A DNA stretch of 64,000 bases from Armigeres subalbatus (lineage: Eukaryota; Arthropoda; Insecta; Diptera; Culicidae): NCBI RefSeq assembly GCF_024139115.2, contig NC_085139.1, positions 104,881,935 to 104,945,934 on the forward strand, written 5' to 3'. Positions 56,262-64,000 of this stretch are shown here, piece after piece. Made by a program: the position numbers and the translations under genes. The first letter of the stretch is position 1, and each line of letters starts with the position of its first letter. The notes under the pieces were generated by a model. It had not been told where the DNA came from, did not search any database, and saw only the letters and a list, made by a program, of their open reading frames with translations.

Positions 56262-59200
56262 TAGAAATGAACTCATTGATGCGCTCCTACTCCCGAGCTA
56301 CTCAATGGGGTGTTGGTGTATCAGGTTACGATAAACTAGTTTTCACGAGTCATGGCTTGTTAAGCTTGATAGATGTTTATGCCTCCTGTTTATCCTTGTT
56401 TATTATCAGTTTACAACAAATTCTGCAATTCTTGACTTTGAGCAAAAAATTGTATGTATTTTAACCCTTAAATGCGCAATGTTGTTTTAAAACAACAAAC
56501 CGAAAATACGTTTAATGTTAATAATTTCAATAATTATTTACGTTAAAAATATTTCCGACGATTTCTAAAAAAAATCGCCTTGTGCCTTTAAGGGTTAAAT
56601 AAAATTTTGGAAATCGTTTACTGAATGCTTGAGCTATTAGTACCCTGATTGTCATAATAACAAATATTTGATAGCCATGTCGATTTCTAACCGTTTTGTT
56701 AGATGTCCGGATAAACTTGACAAATATTTGTCATTACGACAAACAGTGGACTGATGAAGTGCTTAAGATTCCTGTGCTTTAAATCAAACAGTAACGACAA
56801 GCCAGTACTAGTCTAAGAAACTCTCCAAAAATATGCATAGGTATTATTCTATCTGTCCAATTTCGAAAGGAAATAACATTTTCTAACAGCGCCACGCCAC
56901 ACCGCCACTCTGGCACGTGTTCTTCTGTTGTTTGTTACGACTTTCTGTTGAACATTATTTTTTGATTATTATTTTCGTGAATGACGCGCCCCAACGATGG
57001 TTGTGGGAGCTAGTCACGCATACTCGCACGACTGTTGGCGCCGGTCTCACCTCAACGAAATAGGGGATAGTTGTCATGTCGCTTATTTGTTCAGACGTAG
57101 CAAATGATTGAAAAGTAAAAAATCAGATTCTTCAATATCAGTGCATTTAAACAAATCTTTCCTAATGTGATCCATAGCCTGATTGTAGTGTACCTAAAAA
57201 AATAATAAGGAGACTGTCCATTTTAAACATATATTCATCTCATCGCGAAAGCAAGTACAGTACCAGTCTCGTCGCTTGTTTTTACTATATGCGTACTGAT
57301 GCAATGCTGATAAAAATGCTAAAATAAGCAAAACATCAAATTTCTTTTAAATGCTTTGTATTTCATGGGACGAAAATAGAAGCGATAGAATGAAGTCCAG
57401 AAGCAGTTTTTTTTTGGGTAGTTTCTAAAGCGTAACAAAATAATCCCATTTTTGACTACACCCACAATTCCATCGAAAAAAAACCATGCACGTACATAGA
57501 CTATTGATGGATAGTGCATCCCATTCATCCAACACCAAATTTATATGCCTAAGTGGGGAAACGTCGAAGAAATGGAGGTGACTTATGGGTGGCAAGAACG
57601 TGCGATGATGATGATAGAAACAGACACTCTTGGGTGGGTAGAAGCCGGACGTAGATCCCATAAGTCGGAAGCACGATTTCCTCCCCTTTCGGTTTGTTGG
57701 GTTGGCTCGCTGGTTGGTGTTTAATCGAAACGACGTAGCACTATGGGCCGCTTCGTTATAAGCTGACGATCAAAATACTTTTTGTACGGCAATTTGATTC
57801 TATGGTTTACTGTTAACCAAATGCAAGTCTTAAAACTGTGGATCATTTTGCCATAAGAAGTATCAAATTTTTTATAGGATAAAAAAATAGAAACTAAATA
57901 TCTTAATTTATTGTCCACCCAATGTGCCACAGTGGCATACGCCAGTCGTAACCATCATCAACAACAACATTTATCGCGTCTCGACTCGAGCGATGATGGC
58001 GTGGTGACGAAGACGATGGCGCGTTTTCGTGCGTTCTAAAGGGGGGTTTCGTTTGTTTTGCCGCAAAAGCCGGCCACATTCAATCGGACGACGACGGCAA
58101 CGGTAGCAGTGGGCGTGGGGTGAGTGGTGAGTGTAAATTAAAGCTCTTTCCAGGAAGAAAGACACTTGACTGATAATATTTGACCGTTTTTGGATGAATA
58201 ATTTTTATTGATTGAATGACAATGTTTCAAATTTCTTTTTTCGTTAATCTTTTTTTAAACAGCCAATTTGATGCAAATTGAAGGTCTACGCAGGAAAACA
58301 GGGAATGAAGAATATAGTGCCACTGGTAAGTGCGCCAATAATAGAAAAATCGCCTTTCTGAATTCGGCGTACAAAATTTCATCTGGCAACCTGAATGAGA
58401 CTTCCAAAGTGGAGAAGTCCTTTGTCTGCGACTATCAGCTCAACGTCTGTTGCTTTTTGCGATGAACATCACGTATGATTTATAGGGAGATGACATGTTT
58501 TAAGTTGAATCAAGTTCGAATCCGATTTATAAACTACATTAAGCTTTCAGGGCCACATAACTCCAAAACCAAACGATTTTGCTCAGCCTTTGCTTGCTCA
58601 GTTTCAGCATGCACAAAAAATGTTTTTCAGATTGGTTAATCGCCTGAAAATCGTCATTGGTGCCGCCAAAAACGCGAGGTGATGGATAGGACGGCCATTG
58701 TGGTAGCCATTTTTGGACTTCGTCGTGATTGTCCTTAAACTAGCACGTGATTTTGAGATTTTGATTTTTTTCCCTCTGGATGTGGCAGATAATGTCTAAA
58801 CATGGTTTTCCGGCGAAACTAATACGTGCAACGCCTACTAGCTTTAAATGACACACTCGGCTAACAGACGAAGTGTTAATCTGATATGTAACATTAGAAG
58901 AAGATAGCTTCGAGGGAAGATCTGGCCTCATTACAATCGATTGCAGGGTAGTATCAGTACCAGTGGCTTTTGTCAGATAAAAGTGGGGAAATGGCGAGAA
59001 TAGGTTTAACCAATTACAAAGACGACGCACTTGATTGCTGGTACAGCTTGATTTCGATGCGGTTTTTACACCGTCGAAAGTGCGTTTATCATATGAAATG
59101 CAAATAGCGAGCCTGTTTCTTCCACGCATAGTTGAGATTTACAGTGCCGATCGCTGCAATAGATTTCTTCACCGGAACAAAATGATTGCAACGCCAGTAA

Positions 59201-60040
59201 TTAGAAAAGACAAATGCGATATGTAAAGTAAGCCCGCCCCGAGATTTTCCTGCTCATCAGTAAAAGTAAATCACTTGTCATCGCTTCTTCGTCCATAGGA
59301 CACCCCTTCGCAGAGTACTTCAACATAGCGTAGAAAACGAAACCCGGTCAGTACCAACCAGTCGGTTGTTCGAACAATCCTGCTCGACGAACAACCAGGG
59401 AGACAAACCAGATGAATGGTCTTGCGTGACTCAAGCGAGCCGCACCGATTCCGTTTGCGATGCTTACACCGAGGAGGTGCTGGCGCGCCGCGACGACGTT
59501 CACATTCCATATGGTATGGATGTTTTATTTTCGTTATTTTGCTTTTATCGTGGCACAAATTACAGTGAATCTTTCGAGCGCACTGCTTGAATTAGGCACG
59601 CAAAGCATTCCCCAGCGCCAGTGCCTACTCCGGAGCGTTCGTTCACTACTATAATGAACGTGCAAATCGGTTGGGTTTTATGGGGTATTGGCGGCGTAAA
59701 TGTGTGGATAAATATGTAAAAAAGTGCGAAATTTTTCACTCGAAATTATCGGTTATCTTGGGGAATTAGATACTCTAATTAATGGCAATTAAGATTTCTT
59801 TTCAGGCATGGATAGATTGATCATGATAATTGCCATTGTGTAAATTTTAGTGTCCATTAACCTTATGAAAAGTTTGATATGAATATTAATCAAAAATACG
59901 ATTCGCGCAGTGTGACGTCTCACAACAGCGGTATTGGACAGATCGTTGAATAATAATTGTTATTCCTGTTGATAGGTTTGTCGCGTCGCGTGATCGCGTC
60001 TACTTTTATAGTCAATATACACTTCCCTCAGTATACCATA
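56262..60040. other. 3.8 kb without a recognisable gene
   Basis: Mixed spacer. GC-richer pockets at 57960-58130 and 59220-59660 contain open frames of 64-129 codons with no recognisable domain. A short TTAAGGGTTAAA-type inverted pair flanks 56463-56597 (AACCCTTAAATGCG ... TTTAAGGGTTAA), possibly another small MITE. Confidence 0.4.
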
Positions 60041-60244
60041 CTGGACACTGATGACCAGAGTGGTCACTGAACCGAGAAAACCGGGAAACCCGGAGACTTG
60101 ATAGAACCGGGAAATTTGGTCTTAGATTGTATTTTAATAAATAAGGGTCTTCAGTAGCCTTGCGAGCAGAGGTGTAGGAATGCCAATCCGGAGATGGTGA
60201 GGGAGAGGGGAGTGCTGTGCTCATGTACTTCTTCTAAAATTCCG

Positions 60245-60505
60245 GCTCTAGGTCTAGCGACGGGATGTCGTGCCCTCCGATGGTAATCTGCATACGCTGG
60301 ATTACTTTGCAGTTGCTGACCAGCATCACTTCCGTTTTGTGGTGAGCCAGCTGCAGCTTGACTCCATTCATCCAGTTTCTACTGCATCGACATCCGCCAT
60401 CAGCAGCATTTCCACCTCCTCATGTGACTCACCGATTATCGTTAGGACAACATCATCCGCGAATCCGTACATCTTTACACCTTTGGGCAACTTCAGCGTC
60501 AACAC
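60245..60505 (-). pseudogene. R1/LOA-like reverse transcriptase shard 3
   Basis: Minus-strand codons read YNGVLTLKLPKGVKMYGFADDVVLTIIGE, carrying the FADD catalytic motif, then a stop and KTEVMLVSNCK-like sequence. It begins directly after the zinc-finger end of shard 2. Confidence 0.75.
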
Positions 60506-61228
60506 CCCGTTGTACATCACAATCGAATTCCACGTGTTCTGGAGTCTCTTCAACATTCTCACACTCTGGACATAATGGTGAGCTAGTATGTCCAAACCGA
60601 TGTAAGTACTTCCGGAAGCATCCGTAACCCGACAGAAACTGCGTCAGGTGAAAGTTTACTTACTTTACCTCCATCCGCTAGATCGCTTTGCAATTGCTGA
60701 TTAATAGCACCTCCGTTAACTTGACATCGTTCATCCAGCGCTCAATCACGGCTACCGTCTCCGTTACTAACACCTTCACTTCTTCAAGTGTCTCGCCCAT
60801 CACCGCTAGTGACACGTCGTCCACAAAACCCACGATTTTCACTTTCCTGGGTATCTGCAAAGTCAACACTCTGTCATGCATCCCGTTCCAAAGAGTTGGA
60901 CCGAGTATGGAGCCCTGGGGAACACCCGCTGTAACGCGCATCGATTTATGTCCTTCGTTCGTGTCGTACATCAGAAACAACTTTTTAGGATATTGCACAG
61001 GTAGTTGGGGAACTGCATTCTGTGCAGCGCCGCCGAGATGGCGTCAAAGCTGGCGCTGTTGAACGCGTTCTTCACGTCTATCGTGACCACTGCGCAGTAC
61101 CGATCTCCTCGTCTCTTCTGCTTGGAGGACTTCTCCGCACTCTCGAGCACTGTTCGAATTGCACCCACCGTCGATACTGCTTTACGGAATCTAAACTGCA
61201 TATTCGACAATCCGCGTTCTTCCGAACT
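60505..61228 (-). pseudogene. R1/LOA-like reverse transcriptase shard 2
   Basis: Starts within the reverse transcriptase (GLSNMQFRFRKAVSTVGAI; IDVKNAFNSASFDAI), shifts frame near 61000, continues through RVTAGVPQGSILGPTLWN and GFVDDVSL (FVDD), then after an internal deletion near 60670 reaches the C-terminal zinc motif HRFGHTSSPLCPEC...HVEFDC (60510-60600). Frameshifted and deleted. Confidence 0.8.
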
Positions 61229-63047
61229 TCTGACCGGCATCGGTCTCGTGTAGCAGCACACGGTTCTGGAAGTAGCTTTCCAAGATCCGGTACAGTCCCA
61301 CCGGCAGGCTAAGCCGGTGTAACGAGAGCGCGATGGCATCCCAGCTTGCGCTATTGAATGCGTTCTTCACGTCCAGTGTCACCAATGCACAGTATCGAAT
61401 TCCTCGGCTTTTCCGTTGGATCGCTACCTCTGCAGTCCTTAGCACTGAGTTGATAGCGTCCACCGTGGACTTACCCTTCCGAAAACCAAATTGGTTACTC
61501 GACAAGCCATCCGTACCCTCTGCGTACGGGGTGAGCCTGTTGAGGATGATCCTCTCGAGCAGTTTACCCGTCGTGTCGATCAGGCAAATTGGTCTGTACG
61601 CCAATGGGTCGCCCGGAGGCTTCCCGGCCGTCGGCAGCAGTACCAACTTCTGTCTTTTCCATCTCTCAGAGAAACGACACTCATCCAGGCATATCTGCAT
61701 AGCTAGCGGGTTCGCTATGATCGCTGCCTAGAGTGCACTGTTTGGAACTCCATCGGGGCCTGGAGCTTTGTTCATCGCAAGGGTATTAGCCTCTGCGAGT
61801 AACTCTTCGTTCGTCACCGGAGCCACCATTTCGGCCACACTCCCAGCGCCTTGCAGCGCAGGAGGAGGCCAGGAACTTGTGGCTCGGGACGGGAAGAGTA
61901 CTTCGATAATCCTCGCCAACCGGTCCGGTGACCGTTCGGGGGGTGAAGAGCCCCCTTTGGTCTTGGCCATCACGATCCTATAGGCGTCACCCCACGGATT
62001 CGCGTTGGCACCCTCGCACAGATTGTAGAAGCACGCTCTATTGCTGCTCTTAATGGCCTTGTTAAGGGCCAGTCTCGCAGCTCGAAACACTTCCCGGCGG
62101 ACCGCTCTTGCCTCCTCGGTGCGGGCTCGTTGCGTCCTACGTCTGGCCTTGAAGCAGGCTGATCGTAGGGCTGCAATTTCGGCACTTCACCAGTATGCCG
62201 GGCGTCTGCCATTTCTTGGCAGGGCTTTCCTCGGCATAGTAGCATCGCACGTGCGTGATAGGACAGCTACCAGCGCATCCCCGCTTAGACTGTCGGTGTT
62301 GGCCTCCAGTCCCAGGGCCGCGGTGAAAACTTCGCTGTCGAAGTGATTGGACTTCCACCCACGGACCTGACAGGGATCACCCGCCCTCGTACGCTGCACA
62401 CCATAGTTGATCGTGAAGCGAATTGCTAGGTGATTACTATGGGTGTAGCCCTCGTCTACCCTCCAGTCCAGGTCAGAGACCAGACCGGGGCTGACAAACA
62501 TTACATCTATCCACGACTCGGCCCTATTCCTACGGAATGTGCTACTGGCTCCGTCATTGACAAGCACTGCGTCGAGTTTTGCAAGTGCCTCGAGTAACGC
62601 TTGTCCCCTCTGATTGGTGCAGTGGCTGCCCCATTTCACTGCCCAAGCATTAAAATCTCCCGCTATAACGAACGGGCTCCGACCTACTAGGTCGGACGAT
62701 AGCCTGTCGATCATCTGGTTGAACTGTTACATTGGCCACCTTGGTTAGGCGTAGCAGCTACAATAGAACGCCCCATTGATCTTGGCTATCGCGACACCCT
62801 CCGCGGAGGAGTGTACAACCTCTTGAACCGGGTACCTTCCCGTTGTGCAGATTGCCACCGACCTAGACCCGTCCGCCACCCAGTTGCCGTTGTCGGCAGG
62901 GACGTTGAACGGGTCGGACAGGAGGGCGACATCGGTCCTCGACTCCGAGACCGCCTGCCACAGCAGTTGCTGGGCAGGTGCACAGTGGTTCAGATTCAGC
63001 TGTGTTACTTGCACGGCTTTTTCCGATTGGCTTCTCCGAAAGGACAC
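61228..63047 (-). pseudogene. R1/LOA-like ORF2: endonuclease and start of reverse transcriptase
   Basis: ORF2 supplies the nicking endonuclease and reverse transcriptase for target-primed insertion. It reads in one frame from ATG 63047, overlapping the end of the gag frame. Endonuclease signs: QLNLNHCAPAQQLL, GDFNAWAVKWGS and SNHLAIRF. Reverse transcriptase signs: NKAPGPDGVPN, YRPICLIDTTGKLLERI, QFGFRKGKSTVDAI and DVKNAFNSASWDAI. In-frame stops lie at 62745, ~62730, 62187 and 61728, with no frameshift over 1.8 kb, so decay is by point substitution. The sequence stops at ETDAGQK, just before the FxDD motif, and jumps to shard 2. Confidence 0.85.
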
Positions 63048-64000
63048 GCAGGCCCGCTCATAGCATGGTTCCGGGCATGCTTCTTACTGGCGCAGATAAG
63101 GCACCTAGGTGCCTTGTCGCATTCCTGCGCCTTGTGTCCCTCCTCGCCGCAGCGACGGCACATCTTGCTTCGGTCTGGGCCCTTGCAGTCATAAGACTTG
63201 TGCCCGGACTCAAGGCATCGGTAGCACTTCAGTGGACAGGTGGTGGCTGGAGCACGCTTACTAGGCATACTGACCAGCCGATCTTCAGCTTTTCTTTCTC
63301 AGTGACCTTTTTGGCGTCAGCCACTGGTAGTCTGAGATAGGCTACCTGCGTACCAAAGAACCCCCCTCTTAGACGTACAGAGGACCGCTCAACCTCTGTG
63401 CCGCACTCTTTGACGGCAGAGACGACGTCTTCCGCGGTCGTGATCTCGTCCAGTTGCTTACACTGGAGGGTCACTTCCGCACCCAACGACCTGACCTGAG
63501 CGCCGTCACCCAAGACCTCCTGGGCAAGCTTTTTGTACGCTACACCGCTGGATTGCGCGCCCCGCTTCAGTATCAAGATCATTTCACCGTTCTTGGTACG
63601 TATGACGCTGCGCACATCCTGACCCAGGACCGATAGGTCATCGGCCGCTCGCAGCGATTTGAGGACATCGGTTTTCACCAGCAAGGCCTCGTCTATGTCT
63701 CTCACCTTCTTCGCAGGTCGAGGGGTGTTCTACTTCCGTACCCTACCGACCAGCTGCCAAGGATTTGCTTCCCCTTCGGCTGGTACCACTGGCTGGCTGA
63801 GGCCAGACGTTTGTCTTTTTCTTTTGTCGACGTTTTGCCTTAATGGTAGCGCGTTTGGGTCGCTTCGAGTTTGGCGTTTTCTTGCCCTCAGTGGTCGTAA
63901 TGGCGTAGTCGGTCGCCTCTTTCGCCGCTGTAACACCGCTAGGGGAGGAGAGGACCTTGGTCTGGATACGTTTGGCTACCTTCTCTGCTGCCGCCACACG
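63005..64000 (-). pseudogene. R1/LOA-like ORF1 (Gag-like), partial at window edge
   Basis: The nucleic-acid-binding protein of the element. From the edge inward: a basic K/R-rich N-terminal part (63743-63997); a central region (63229-63705: MRDIDEALLVKTDVLKSL, RTKNGEMILILKRG); and three CCHC zinc knuckles (CYRCLESGHKSYDC, CRRCGEEGHKAQEC, CLICASKKHARNHAMSGPAC) ending in a stop at 63005. At least two frame changes (near 63720 and 63265) separate the pieces. The ORF1 end overlaps the ORF2 start by ~40 bases, as usual in this clade. Confidence 0.85.

Noticed and set aside
1..64000. Endogenous RNA-virus insertions, common in Aedes genomes
   Set aside because: None of the open frames resembled flavivirus- or rhabdovirus-like proteins that I could recognise.

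Overview
This window looks like repeat-rich, gene-poor DNA from a mosquito, most likely an Aedes-type culicine. The signs are a BEL/Pao element with a PHD-finger Gag, R1/LOA- and RTE-type non-LTR debris, tRNA-derived SINEs, Helitron ends with a 3' hairpin and CTAG, many hAT-type elements with 8-bp target duplications, a long CA tract, and AT-rich spacer DNA. I see no intact host gene. No bacterial, CRISPR or operon features are present. The species call is an inference from repeat style; nothing in the sequence names it.

Left part (1-7.5 kb): a complete tRNA-derived SINE with a 13-bp duplication, a non-autonomous Helitron, foldback repeats, an array rich in GAATTTCC-like words and a (CA)34 tract.

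Central composite (7.55-23.69 kb): terminal CAGG...CCTG repeats flanked by a 6-bp duplication (CTGTGA) delimit one DNA transposon. Its transposase is broken by frameshifts and sits between ~0.5-kb inverted arms at 19.7-23.5 kb. A young BEL/Pao element sits in its left arm: LTRs of 802 and 800 bp differing by one substitution and two 1-base indels, pol intact, gag broken. Its second LTR does not end at a target duplication. It runs into a perfect tRNA-Trp primer binding site (PBS), which merges without a seam into antisense vigilin coding sequence: about ten KH domains in one uninterrupted frame. The last ~9-10 bases of the PBS are also vigilin codons (Ile-Thr-Ser). The upstream LTR lacks the PBS exactly. 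This is the most interesting feature of the window. It looks like a reverse-transcription template switch in which LTR-PBS DNA annealed to vigilin RNA and copied it.

Middle (23.7-47 kb): a 1.5-kb foldback element, non-LTR reverse transcriptase fragments (RTE-like at 29.3, 33.8 and 38.0-39.3 kb; another at 44.8-45.9 kb), a hAT element with an internal minisatellite and 8-bp duplication, a 52-bp minisatellite, two more Helitrons and a 0.5-kb polypurine tract. A possible promoter with a splice donor near 42.6 kb is the only hint of a host transcription unit.

Right part (47-64 kb): hAT-type elements nested three deep (47.2-52.3 kb); another hAT (52.5-54.7 kb) carrying a small MITE; repeat arrays; a near-perfect hairpin MITE; and, on the minus strand from 64.0 to 60.2 kb, a decayed R1/LOA-type element followed by two further reverse transcriptase shards from related elements in the same orientation.
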